A stretch of DNA of 64,000 nt, taken from Pseudeuparius sepicola (lineage: Eukaryota; Arthropoda; Insecta; Coleoptera; Anthribidae). The notes beneath the pieces were generated by a model. That model had not been told where the DNA came from. It was given only the letters and a program-made list of their open reading frames with translations, and searched no databases. The stretch is from positions 122,521,735 through 122,585,734 of the forward strand of contig OY987298.1 of NCBI GenBank assembly GCA_963920635.1, in the 5' to 3' direction. Within the stretch, counting starts at the first letter, position 1; each line of letters starts with the position of its first letter. Both the position numbers and the translations under genes were made by a program. Below are positions 23,880 to 34,644 of the stretch, one piece after another.

Positions 23880-24716
23880 TCTGGGCTAAATATATGTGAT
23901 TTATATCGATTTCTCTAAGACGTTTGACGAAATCGATCACAAGTTTTCTGCTTTGTAAAGTTGATAGTTTTGGCTTCACGTCAGGTTCGGTTTCTCTCAT
24001 TAGATCCTATCCGTGTCACAGTGTTCATTATGTTATCATTAATGACTTCCACTCCTCTCCCACTTGAGGTGTTCGTCAGGGATCAAACCTAGGATCGCTT
24101 TCATTCTTGATCTGTTGGAGAATCTTAAATGTAGCTTTTTAGTTTATGCTGATTATTTAAAATTATACAAGTCTGTGGGTGCTATAAACGATTATTATAT
24201 AGTGCAGTAAGAACTTACTCGCATTTATCAATGGTTCACTGATAAGGGATTGAATCCGTCGATATATTTCTAAGTTTCTCAAGAAAAAACATCCAATAGA
24301 AGCTGAACATTTTATTGCTGGTATTGCGATAAATAGGGACACTACTTTTAAAGACCTTCATGTGATATTCGATGACCGACTCACCATATTAATTAATTAT
24401 TTATAATTTAATTAATATTAATTAAGACTAGAATGTGCCTCTCTGATTTGGAGCCCTCTGTATAACAACCAGAAGCTGCTATTGAAAAGTGTTCAAAGAA
24501 AGTTTCTTAAGTACCTACCTCTCTGGTTTTTAAGGTTGACGGTGAATACCCCGAGCGAGGTATTGTTCTTAGTCATCTATGCAGTAAATTTGGAATCCAG
24601 ACGCTTGAAATTTTTGTACGACATAGTTCACTGTAATGTTCATTGTCCAGAGCTTTTGTACCTTCAACTTCGTTGTTCCTCTAGCGAATTTTCAAACCAA
24701 TCGCTGTTTTAGGTTT
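23880..24716 (+). pseudogene. Jockey-type non-LTR retrotransposon RT relic
   Basis: The plus strand, read across frames, gives IYIDFSKTFDEIDHK (RT motif A; consensus DFSKAFDxxDH), then GVRQGSNLGSLSFLIC with an in-frame stop (consensus PxGVPQGSxLGPLLFLI). Next comes VYADYLKLYK, where the catalytic YADD has become YADY, and later LECASLIWSPLYNN, a C-terminal RT/thumb motif of the Jockey clade. Multiple stops and frameshifts and an AT insertion near 24385-24430 show an old copy. No ORF1 or tail is recognised. Confidence 0.75.
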
Positions 24717-24733
24717 GATATCAATGTCGGATT

Positions 24734-24790
24734 GCCAGTGGCGGTTTTTATGTAAGAGCACAGGAGCACGTGCCCCCCTCTCTAAAACCG
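24734..24790 (+). mobile_element. hAT-like left terminus
   Basis: CAGTGGCGGTTTTTATG begins here directly after the Jockey relic, with downstream G/C words (GAGCACAGGAGCACGTGCCC). This resembles a hAT 5' end. No partner end was found downstream, so boundaries beyond this point are unknown. Confidence 0.3.
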
Positions 24791-26587
24791 AGAAAATATT
24801 TTTTGTTAGGTATTTAATTACCTATAAGCTATAAGGCAAGTCAATCAATCATTAGTATAATAAGTTGCGATTACTTCAACTAACCGTTCAATACGAAGCA
24901 TCTACCGCTTATTACTAGCGCGACGCAAGACCAACATAAGCCCCGCTCGTCGCTGATGACAAAGCGATCACGCTGTAGCCTGCGAATTTGTTATTACCAG
25001 CGCTAAATCAAGAGGGCTTTTCTACCGTACTGGCAATTCTAAGGGTGTCGTCTGGCGAACAATGTGCAATATCCATAATCTGAAATCGAATAAGCGCATA
25101 AGAAATATTGGTATGAAGGTAACGTTGCCACTATAATCCGGTGAAATTAGGGTTTAAGTTGGAACAAATTCTTAAAAAGTTGCGACCACCGAGAAAAAGT
25201 AGTACTAGTGGCCCTTTTTTAACACTAAGGTCCGCTAAATTATGTTTCGATCTGCGAAATAATATATAGGGAATTTCATTTTAAAAAGTATTATTTTTGA
25301 CAATATCATGTAAATGCGATGTTCAATTTTTTCTGTTTTCACAATCGTAATCAGCACAAGAAAATAAAATTCTTTCCCAGATCAGCCTATGGTCTATCTT
25401 CAATAATAAAAAGTTACCAATGGTGCCGACTTAATTTGGCAGCCAATAATGTAATTATAAATGTAACGGTGCGTTCCGAAAGATTTTTTTCTTCCCTTTT
25501 GCATTTTTTTACTTTGAGAAGATGCCGATCCCTCCTTTGGAATATAATAGCACAGAATAATAGTAAAGTTTGCTCATTATATACACACGTGTGTTTTCCC
25601 TGATTGCTTTTACAAGCAAATTTACCACGTGCCACGTAATACATTCTTTGCGAATAATATACTGTATTTATCAATATCTGATATTATTTATAAAATAAAT
25701 TTTATATTAACTCTATAGAGAATAACTTTAACAACAAAAGAGATATAAACAATGTTGTAAATTTCATAAATATATTTTTCCAAATTTGAATTCCCAATAA
25801 GTCAATCAATGACTGTAGCAGGTATCTACTTATTTTACAGTATGCACCGTTGTCAGAACAGAACCCTGTATATACGAGTATATATATATATTACCTATTT
25901 GGGGATATTATGATAGTCTTAATATATATGTAGGTATGTATGGATATGCGTCCAGATAATTTTAATTGCATTTCATAAGGTGACAAAATATAGGCATCAA
26001 CGACTTGAAAATACATATCCATTCAAATAAAAATTTCAAGTGTCTGCAGTAAAAGTATTAAAATATCCCTCTAATGGATTGGAAGTATACGAATAAAATC
26101 ACGGACCAACCATAAAGTTGAGAGCGCTGATGCCACTTCAATAAAGTACGTTTATACTTAAGCTCCTACTTATATATTATACGGAACCGTTCGAAAATAG
26201 GTTTTTATAGGTAAGGTGCAACCAAGTTTTCGCTATTTCATCCACGAAACTGGCTACATACCAGGAGGAAAGAATTGTAGGTATACTATTATAGCCATAG
26301 CCGTTGTATTGGTACATATCGAGAAATTTTCATTTCCCCCAACCTAAATCTTTAAAATTGATCGAGGTGGCTGTTTTTTTATCAGTTTACATGCAGGCTA
26401 GTATTTATAATGATTTCTATGATTATGTAATGTGAGCTATTGCTTTATATAGTGTGTCCGCGGATGGAGTCCCAATAGGACAAAAATGGACCAAAAATTT
26501 TATTTTTCGACAAAAAGCCATTCCTGATAAAAGTTTCTGCTTCTCGAATAAATATGGTGTACGGAGATAATTTTTGATTTTTTTATA
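24791..26587. other. No gene recognised
   Basis: I found only short ORFs. TATAGTGTGTCCGCGGATGG near 26448 looks like the left end of another TA-type element whose right end is lost. Its inner sequence shows inverted similarity to the right flank of the foldback element that follows. Confidence 0.4.
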
Positions 26588-26908
26588 CAGGGTGTCAAAA
26601 AAAATACAAAAAACATAGAATACCATCAAGAATAAACTACCTTTATTTTTAAAAATATCAAAAACTTTTATTTAGAAAAGTTGTTTAGAATTAAAAGACG
26701 TGTCCGACTGTGACTTTTCAAGCAAATCGGCCGACTTTGATTTAAATAGGTAAAAAATAAAAAAAAGTAGGCCGATTTGCTTCAAAAGTTACAATCGGAC
26801 ACACCTTCTAATTCTAAACAAATTTTCTAAGTAAAAGTTTTTGATAATTTAAAAATAAAGGTAGTTTATTCTTGATGGTATTTTGTTTTGTATTTTTTGG
26901 TCACCCTG
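26588..26908. mobile_element. Foldback TA|CAGGGTG MITE
   Basis: This 321-bp element is flanked by TA on both sides and is almost wholly palindromic. Arms of about 140 bp run from CAGGGTGTCAAAAAAAATAC to the complement GTATTTTTTGGTCACCCTG. The inner ends CAAGCAAATCGGCC and GGCCGATTTGCTTC surround a loop of about 37 nt. The inverted similarity continues roughly 10-30 bp outside the TA sites, so the element may sit inside an older palindrome. Confidence 0.8.
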
Positions 26909-26958
26909 TATAAAAAAATCATAAATTCTCTTCCAATAATTTTCAGCCCATATACCTA

Positions 26959-27317
26959 CACGGTGGTGACAATTTCGATGCCCACCATTGGTATCTCGGC
27001 TGTGGTTGCTCGAAATTTAGGGGGCCTAGAAAATTGCTGAAACCAGCATCGAGTTGTCCATGACCAAGAACTTAAAACTACAAATTTTCGTTAAATTCGG
27101 GTAACCGATGTGGATTGTGTATGACACAAAGTTTTGAAAAAATATAATTTTGCCGTTTTGTGCGAGTATAACTCACGAACGAATCAAGATATCTGAGATT
27201 TAATATCAGAATATTGTAGAGGGTCTGATACCGCAACTTTTGTCTAATTTGAACGACGTTGTATTTTTCATAGTTTCCGAGATACCAATAGTGGCCATCG
27301 AAATTGTCACCACCGTG
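26959..27317. mobile_element. TA-flanked MITE with CACGGTGGTGAC ends
   Basis: This 359-bp element is flanked by TA at 26957-26958 and 27318-27319. Its ends CACGGTGGTGACAATTTCGA and TCGAAATTGTCACCACCGTG are perfect complements over 20 bp, and homology continues through CCATTGGTATCTCGG. It has no coding content and is mariner-like by its target site. Confidence 0.85.
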
Positions 27318-27319
27318 TA

Positions 27320-28218
27320 TACTACGCTCAGTGTTAAGCCGGCAGCGGGGTGTGGGTTGGTCTGCAATAGATATCTGTAGAATTAATCAGTGGAAGGATA
27401 ATGTCAAGATTGTTAACAGACCATATATTATGCCGCAGCAGGTGTTTGCCGACATCAAAGTTGGCCCGCTCCCGCTGACTGTTGCCCGTGATTCATACAC
27501 AGACCTGTTGGCAGACTTCACCGACTGCGGTGCGAATTGGTTTTCTGTATGTATAGGACGTTTTAGGTTTATTGGGCGGTCAACTATCGAGCTTTAGAAA
27601 GGCATGCTTGTAGGTTATATATATTGTGTATCGTAAAAGTGGGACAACTTACATTTTTTTTGTTTTTAATAATAAATTCCCAGGATATTTTAAAAAAGCT
27701 GATTTTTCTGATTGCAACGATATATAAGATGTTGATATTTGCTTTTTCCTTTAACAAGATATGTGGAGTTAAGTTTAGAAAAAAATCATTTAAAAGATCC
27801 CAATTAGCCATGAAGTTAAGTCTGATTTTCGATAGTTATGCTAGATTATTTCTTACTTACTTTATTAAATTAAAACAATAACAAAACAGCAATAAATATT
27901 CAATATTTAACGTTTTTACTTTTTCGTATACCCAGGAAGTAGGTATAGGTACCTAAAAAAAACAAGTAGGAACACATTTTTAATATTTGTTGCCATTTTA
28001 TTACTATTGTTTGATTTAATAAAGTAAGGTAATATCCCTCAAAAATAAGCTAGCATAAAATATCTGTCAGAAATAAAGTAGCATGAACAAGTAGGTATAA
28101 AAAATTCGCCTTGAGTTCCTGGCTAACTGCGATCTTTTAAATGATTCTTTTGTAAATCATCGACATGTATATCCTTGCAATCAGAAAAAATAGTTCTTTT
28201 AAAACATCCGCAAATATA
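27320..28218. other. No gene recognised
   Basis: A 97-codon open frame at 27304-27597 overlaps the MITE end and has no recognisable motif. The rest is AT-rich sequence. Confidence 0.35.
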
Positions 28219-28275
28219 CAGGGTGTTTATTATTAAAAACAAAATAATATATTTTGTCCTTTATGATACACCCTG
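28219..28275. mobile_element. 57-bp micro-MITE
   Basis: TA, CAGGGTGTTTATTATTAAAA, a short middle, GATACACCCTG and TA make a minimal inverted-repeat element. CAGGGTGTTT against ATACACCCTG shows the same end type as the larger TA|CAGGGTG elements in the window. Confidence 0.55.
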
Positions 28276-28733
28276 TATAACCCGCAAGCCTAGGTACCTT
28301 TCTAACGTCCGATACTTACATTGCAACTTTTACATAAAACCTTTTTTTCCATCTGCAAAAGTTAGAGATATAAACATAGGTAGTTGCTTAGGTGTACTCC
28401 ATATCTGAAGATCCACCTTACCAGAGAATACGAGCCTCAAGAATGCGAGTAAAAAATTTCGAATGTTGCGAAACTTCCAAATATAATTCTCTTTAGGAAA
28501 TATAATAAACCAAAGCCATTACGCTAGTGCACCAGAATTGTACAGGTTTTTTGCGATCCGGCAACGCCTAGCAAGCCCAGTAAAGATTCATCCTGCAATC
28601 AGTATTCCAAGCTGAATATTTCTTAGAGCGACTGGCGGTCGTAAATATCACGTACACTAGTCTTCGCCTCATAGCCGTGCGCGAAGGGAGACAATTTGAG
28701 TTTTGATGTGTTAGTAGTAGTAGTGGTTGAATA

Positions 28734-28850
28734 ATGACCAGTGTCCGCGGAAAGACCATACATAGCCAAGCCAGGGAAATTATTGCAAACGTAATAAGGT
28801 TTTGCGATGAGGAGGCAACTAATAATGCTTTCAAATTACTTAATTTATCG
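28734..28850 (+). pseudogene. Transposon protein N-terminal fragment
   Basis: The frame opens MTSVRGKTIHSQAREIIANV and continues IRFCDEEATNNAF. This resembles the N-terminus of insect transposon proteins that begin with a HSQ(A/T)REII.NV..F..EEA segment. After that the reading becomes low-complexity and non-protein-like, so only a fragment of about 40 codons is supported. Confidence 0.35.
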
Positions 28851-31011
28851 GACTCCTCAACTGACCACCAAAATTTTCACCGCCGTTATTACCGACGCCT
28901 GTGGCGGCAGCAATTTTATGGCCTATTCCCGCGTTTTTTTATTTTACTTCCCCTCTGCGTCTCTAGCGTTCTCTCCTATGTTTTACTATACCAATGAAAC
29001 CTGGATAAATGTGATTCGTTTCTAATAAATATCACATAACTTACCCCTACTTCTGGGGTAAGTTGTTGGAGCACAAGAACGGCATCGTTAATATAAATTT
29101 TTAGTATTGGCCAGTCGGTAAAATTGCGTCCTCCACTTTTGTTGTGTCTTCACCCAATATTGACGAGCACGATTGATATTCAAGATTTCCGTCGTTTAGT
29201 AGTTTTTGTTAAAAAATTGTTATTTATTTTATTTTCGTAAGTAATATCATAAGGACATCGAATTTTTCCGAAAAAAATCGAAAAAACACGTTGCTAAGTA
29301 ATATTTTAACAAGAAGCATGAGTGCTGGTGGCAACAAAAATCCGAGTAGAAGACGAAGACCTGCACGAATGCATTTTGTTAAAAAATATTACTTAGCATT
29401 GTGTTTTCTTTTATTTTTTTCACAGGAAAAATTAGATACCCGAATGGTATTTGACAAGACTATTTCACAAGTAACAGATTATTCTGCATACACATAGCGT
29501 ACAAAACATACTACCTATTATACAACAGCTATCAAGTTTTGCCGCGGGTAAACTCGAAAAAACTGCTGACAGGTGCGCGCTGTCATACAGGTTTTCCTTC
29601 TAGAAACCATTTGTAATTCAAAATTGCGCGTTTGTGATTGGTGGAAATTAAGACGAGGGAAATAGTCGATAAAAAAGTTGCGCCTATGTCAGCTATACTT
29701 GTATAAGACATTTTTGCAGACGGAAATGTATGGGCTCTAAAATTAGATTTTATATTTTCGTATTTCAGTATGTTCGTACTCTGAAAAATACATTCTATAC
29801 CTAGTTGAAATATTGCAAACAAAGTATATCGGTGGCTAAAACGTTACCCGGGTTGAGATAAGCTGTTTAACAATAAAATTGGAATTGCCTGGGATCTTTC
29901 GTGGCAGTAACTTATGTAATAAAGACATTGTGGAATATAAGCTATAAACCAAAATTATCAATTTCTTGACCTAGCACCGAGAAAATATAGTCCTTTCATA
30001 AAGTGATGCATACATTTGATCAAAATGTTACATAATAACATAGTTAAAAAATTACCGTTAAGTATAATTTTTTAGTGTTATTTTTAAACTTCTTTAGTGG
30101 CTTTTTTAAACTGCAACCTGTATTTAATATCACCGAATTTGAAAGGGGTCACATAATGTGGAAAGTCTCCATGGTATTATGAATCTACCTCTATTAAAAA
30201 GCAGACAAGGTGGAAAATATTAGCTGCGCCCACTCTGGAAAATCTGGTGCTAGAAAATAAATTGTCCACAGCTGGTCCCTTCCTAGACGATGCGGCCAAG
30301 TGGTACTTGTTTTTTCTGCAATTTCGTGTATTTATGCAAATGGACCAAACAAAACGAATCCTGACCATAAGCAGTTAAAACAATTTCTAATTAAAGCAGC
30401 TGGACGTTTATTTATTATAGAAGCACTTTACAAATGGCCAACTAGTTGCAATTATATCTCCATTTGCATTTGGATTTAGCAGTTTTAATTTGAATTTTGA
30501 AACGCCTTTATAAATACAAATTACGACCGTCACCGGAGCAGAAAGCGCGGTCCTGAAAGCGGTGTGCTAGCGTTATAAACGACACTATAATTTTCTGTAC
30601 TTTTGCGAATTAAAATCTGCTGCTATTTTAGCTATTTTAATTTTATGAGTGCATATTTAGTCTCTTTGGGATTCTACTATTTCACTTTAACGTACACATT
30701 TTGCTTTCGCTATAACTTCTCAAGGACAACATTATTAATTACCCGAGCATGATTTCATAATAATTTCAGTGTTATTTGCGATCTAGGATGGCACTAGTAG
30801 TCGAAAAAATAAGAACTTCTTATGAGATTGTATATTTAAGAGTTTATGACGTTTAGTAAGTCCCATGATACAAAGAAAAGGTGATTTGATATTGTGCATG
30901 TGTGATGACGTCTATACGTCACGCGGAGCTGTTTTCAAAATGTGGAATGAATTTTGTCCTTGCATTTCCATTGAATTATTTGGTTTTTGGCGGCAGTTTG
31001 CCGGTGTTATA
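28851..31011. other. No gene recognised
   Basis: A short inverted repeat pairs 'GCTAAGTAATATTTTAACAA' (from about 29293) with 'TTGTTAAAAAATATTACTTA' (from about 29377). Otherwise there is no gene or bounded element. Confidence 0.35.
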
Positions 31012-31125
31012 ATGCGCTGTGCAGTGGCCAGATGTAGGTAAGTCAGAAAGTGAATCAAAACATTTTGTGCGTGATTTGATGTTCTTTCGCTTCCCCAACG
31101 ACGAAAGTCTCTAGAAATTGTCACA
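31012..31125 (+). pseudogene. THAP-domain relic 1
   Basis: MRCAVARC supplies the first Cys pair (C-x4-C) of a THAP zinc finger. After a frame change the reading continues SESESKHFVRDLMFFRFPND and ESL, matching the conserved hydrophobic/FP(K/N)DE.L segment. A stop follows, and the later W and C-x2-H are not recovered. THAP domains are DNA-binding modules of P-element-like transposases and of many host proteins. The frameshift makes this a relic. Confidence 0.6.
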
Positions 31126-31905
31126 CTGATGTGTCATACCTTAAATTTTTTGTATCATAAGTAAGTCCGATATTTTATTGTCCCATTTATTATTGTGAAT
31201 TGTCTTTGCGGTCTGTATTTCGCAGTTTTGCCATATTAAAAGAGATTTGTTCAACCAGCTGAAGGAGCGAGAATTCTAGATATATTTTGGAAGGGTATTT
31301 TACAATTTTTGTTTAATTTGAAAACCAATAATCCAGTATACAGTATTATGTAACGAAGTTACTAGATTCCTATGATTTTATATTAATTTGCACCGAATTC
31401 ATTATTTTTCCGGGCTATATTGAAGGCCGATCGCCGTATTCTATTTTATGTTTACATCGATGTATTTTTATTCTCCGATGAACCCGCAGGCATTTATTGC
31501 GCAGAAGCTAGTTTAATTTAACTTTGGGAGTTGTTTACGGTCTGCCGCAGCTTGCTCAATATTTCTTAGACCACCAGGGGGGTTATAAGAAAGCCTATAA
31601 AGCAGTTAGAGTGGCACCGTCGCAATGATAAAGGCGTGCCAGCTGGCGACGCGAAACGTCACTACGTCATCACAGGGAGGTAGCTTTTTGTAGTTGTTTA
31701 CGTTTACTTGTCTGGCGATTTTCCCGTTTTAAAGAACATTTGTTGTGTTTGTTGACTGTTGGACTGTGTTTTTTTTTAGTAATATAGGACGTCAAGTTTT
31801 ATTAATAAGGTGGTAAAACAGCAGTGGTTCAGAATTAAGTGATTAAAATTCTGTTTTAGTTTATAGGTTTTAGGTTGTGTCTATAGTTTCGGCCTTATTT
31901 AAACC

Positions 31906-32075
31906 ATGCCGTAGACGTGTTCCGTTCCCAACTGCAAGAGAAACTACAAGGTGGTCCTAGAGTGCCCACTTTTTCCTCCCTAAAGACCCCATTTTAAGGG
32001 AAAAATGGGCTAAGGCCATCAAAACAGATTTTGTTCCTACACAGTCTTCCAGGATTTTGGTTTGGACTGTTGGAG
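31906..32075 (+). pseudogene. THAP-domain relic 2
   Basis: ATGCCG is followed by an in-frame TAG, then TCSVPNCKRNYKVVLECPLF with the C-x4-C pair. A frame change after the proline codons restores PKDPILREKWAKAIKTDFVP and TQSSRI, the classic THAP FPKDP.LR.KW...I pattern. The first stop and the frameshift are the only breaks in about 50 codons, so decay is modest. It is distinct in sequence from relic 1, 0.9 kb upstream. Confidence 0.65.
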
Positions 32076-32289
32076 AGTGCTATACCTAACAATTTTTTGG
32101 TTTTATTCATTCGAATTTCGTTGTATCTAGGTACGCAAATAAGAAATAATTGGCATGCACCAAAAGCCAAAATGTGACTTCCACCCTCGTAGATTATTAT
32201 CCGTGTTGTAAAGCCATGAGATATATATGTAAACAATCATTTTAAAGTGTTTTTTGCCAAATTTACCAAGTTGACATCTTGAAATTTGA

Positions 32290-32770
32290 ATTTAGCGCCT
32301 TAGGCCCACCTCCCTTGGATGACTCATCGCTTTCAGCGGCCGGGCCTTGTCATTGCGACGGTGCCGGTTAGAGCCGCCGTTCTTTTGTGAAACCGGGTAT
32401 ATGCAAGATATACCTGATGCAGAGGAACCACTGTCGGGGAGCTGTCAGAGATGCGACAACGACAACGACAACGCTAGGCGCGTCACCCAGAACATATTTA
32501 ATGGCTGCGGATGCTATGGAGCCCCTCTTACTTCCAACAGGGTTCTAGTCTTATAGCATGGAACCTTTGGGTGAAGATGCCCATGGAACAGCGTGCCGAT
32601 TTAAAAACATCTCCGGAGCCCGCTGGCACCCTCTACATTCCGGACCAGAAATTAAAGCGGATCGATATCGAAAATCTTCTGGCATCTTCGCCGGAGCCAT
32701 CTTGCGGCTAGCGGAAGTAACAATTATCCACAGTCGGTGTCGCTGACTCGAAAGCAACGTCTAGAAAACA
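32290..32770 (+). other. GC-rich coding-like island
   Basis: About 480 bp are markedly richer in G+C than their surroundings, with three overlapping open frames of 62-69 codons on the plus strand and a CGACAACGACAACGACAACG microrepeat at 32454-32473. The position downstream of THAP relic 2 suggests the body of the same decayed transposon or retrogene, but I cannot align it to a family. Confidence 0.3.
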
Positions 32771-33161
32771 GCACACTGTTTTCTGAGGTATACTGGAATA
32801 GCTCGGTGGGAATTACAGATGGGACATTTCGAGTCTGCGGCAGTATCTTGATTTTGACTTTTGACAGGGTTTTACTTGACATTGCTTGAAGTACGGAACG
32901 CTTATCTTGTGTGTTTGTTAATGTCCACGTGACACGTTATATAAGTAGGTAAAATATATCTATTTTACCTATTACAACTTCTAATGCTTCTGCTGCCGTC
33001 ACTTCGAGATGTGTATATAGGGGATGTGCAAAACCCAGAAACTCTTCCCAAACACATTTTTTTAAATTCCCTATCAACGATGTCAGTCGTTGTAAACTGT
33101 GTCTTACAAACTGTGGTAACTCTGACTTGGTAGTGAAAATTAATACGGAAATTGATAAACT

Positions 33162-33273
33162 GAACTTTCTAGAAACTTTCTAGAAAGTTTGCTAGAACTT
33201 TATGATTTGTGAACTATCATTGGCCAGGAATATTCTAGAGTATTCTCCAGCCTTCCATTTGAGTATATATAAG
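33162..33273 (+). promoter_or_regulatory. Heat-shock-type promoter (HSEs + TATA)
   Basis: Heat-shock element pentamers lie at 5-bp spacing. The first cluster is GAA 33162, TTC 33167, GAA 33172, then a one-base phase shift and TTC 33178, GAA 33183. The second cluster is GAA 33228, TTC 33233, GAG 33238, TTC 33243. A TATATATAAG box starts at 33264, 19 bp after the second cluster. A start site near 33295 would fit. An AATAAA is found at about 33401. No heat-shock protein ORF follows, so this may be the promoter of a solo LTR, a noncoding transcript or a stray promoter copy. Confidence 0.65.
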
Positions 33274-33699
33274 CCCTGGGAATTGGGCCTGGAGAAAGTG
33301 AAAGGTTAGAAAGCAATTTTGTGCGAATTTTGGAGCTGAAAGAATATTCTTGGGCAGTGACAGTAATCTGACAAGTTTATTTATGATTTTTGAAGGCTAA
33401 ACAATAAAGGTGGTAACCAAGGTAACGAGTTTGGACTGTGATTTTTGAGATTCATTACAATATTATTTGCTCCTTTCACTGCTTCCTTTCGCGACCAGAA
33501 ATTTACTTGGGGAAAGGACCCGCCCAAATGCACTTATTAAACAGGGGTATCATTCCATCCTTTTCCCTTATTTTCAACGGGTACGTTGGGAGTAAACCAT
33601 ATAGAGCTGCGGGTGAGACTTCCAATTTTTTTTAGCCTCGAAACTCTTTTGACACATTGTGAAACTATTGACTAGTGGGGGACTATTATTATTGCCAAA

Positions 33700-34170
33700 A
33701 CAAATAACATGCAGTGTGTCCAACTTTAAAACTGTACAAATCCGTAAAATCTTCATTTTTGGAGACAATCGCCTAAACTTTCTTTTGTTTGAAAGGCCTT
33801 CAAAAACCGCTTCTTTTGACCTTTCTGTCATTTTCAAAATGCAAATCCAGGGCCGGCTGCGATTTTTTTATACCCCCGATTTTCACAAAAACCGTTTAGC
33901 GATTTTTTTATTTAAAATCAAAACCAAAAACCCCTATACACCAAATTTGAATAAAAAATATACAGGGAGTTCCAATGCAGGGTGTCAAATTTGAGCAAAA
34001 TAGGACTTTTAAAGTCATCTGCCAAGTCAAGATTGCCATGGAATCCCCTCAAAACAGTTAAATAGTCAATAAGACCACTCAAGGTGTTGGTGTGCAAAGA
34101 TCCAATACAAAATATACAGAGTGTTCTTATCTGTGCCATCTCAAAATGCTGAATTTTTATGAAACTTTAT
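33700..34170 (+). repeat. Partial copy of the long TIR of the 57.8-60.5-kb element
   Basis: Blocks such as AAATCCAGGGCCGGCTG, TCATCTGCCAAGTCAAGA, CCCCTCAAAACAGTTAAATAG and GTGCCATCTCAAAATGCTG recur in the same order at 58250-58590 and, inverted, at 59810-60130. The terminal CAGGGTGATCA block is not seen, so this is an internal fragment or a related family member. Confidence 0.6.
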
Positions 34171-34644
34171 ATAGTATCGGACCAGATTATTACACGGCAA
34201 TGAAACACGTTTGGCAAGACAGTAGACACCCTCCCACTTCGGTCGGCCGTACACACACGCGTTCCGATATTACCCCTATAGGTAGCGGCGGCCGTTTGCG
34301 GCACACGCCGGTCACGTGATTTGTGTCTACAGGGTCGCGTATACGCCAGGTTCATTAGCCACCATCGATTTATCGACAGTGGTCGGATTATGATCCGATG
34401 TGGTCCGGGATTTCGGGTTGGCCGGGTTAATAGGTTGGCAGGGCGCGTCCGGGGCGTTAAGGTGGTATTCCCCCAATTGTAATTATGGCCACAGTGTTTC
34501 GGATATACAAGGGGATCGTTCGACTAGCAATATTCAAACTATGGCTTGCTAAATTTCTGCTTCGGAAGCATTCTTATCACGGGCTTCGAAATTGCAAAAA
34601 CGATTGTTTCTCTGATGGTGCGGTTTCACTTCTCTGCAGATCTA

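Noticed and set aside
33264..33640. Heat-shock protein gene downstream of the HSE promoter
   Set aside because: Only a 65-codon frame without chaperone motifs follows, so no Hsp gene can be supported.
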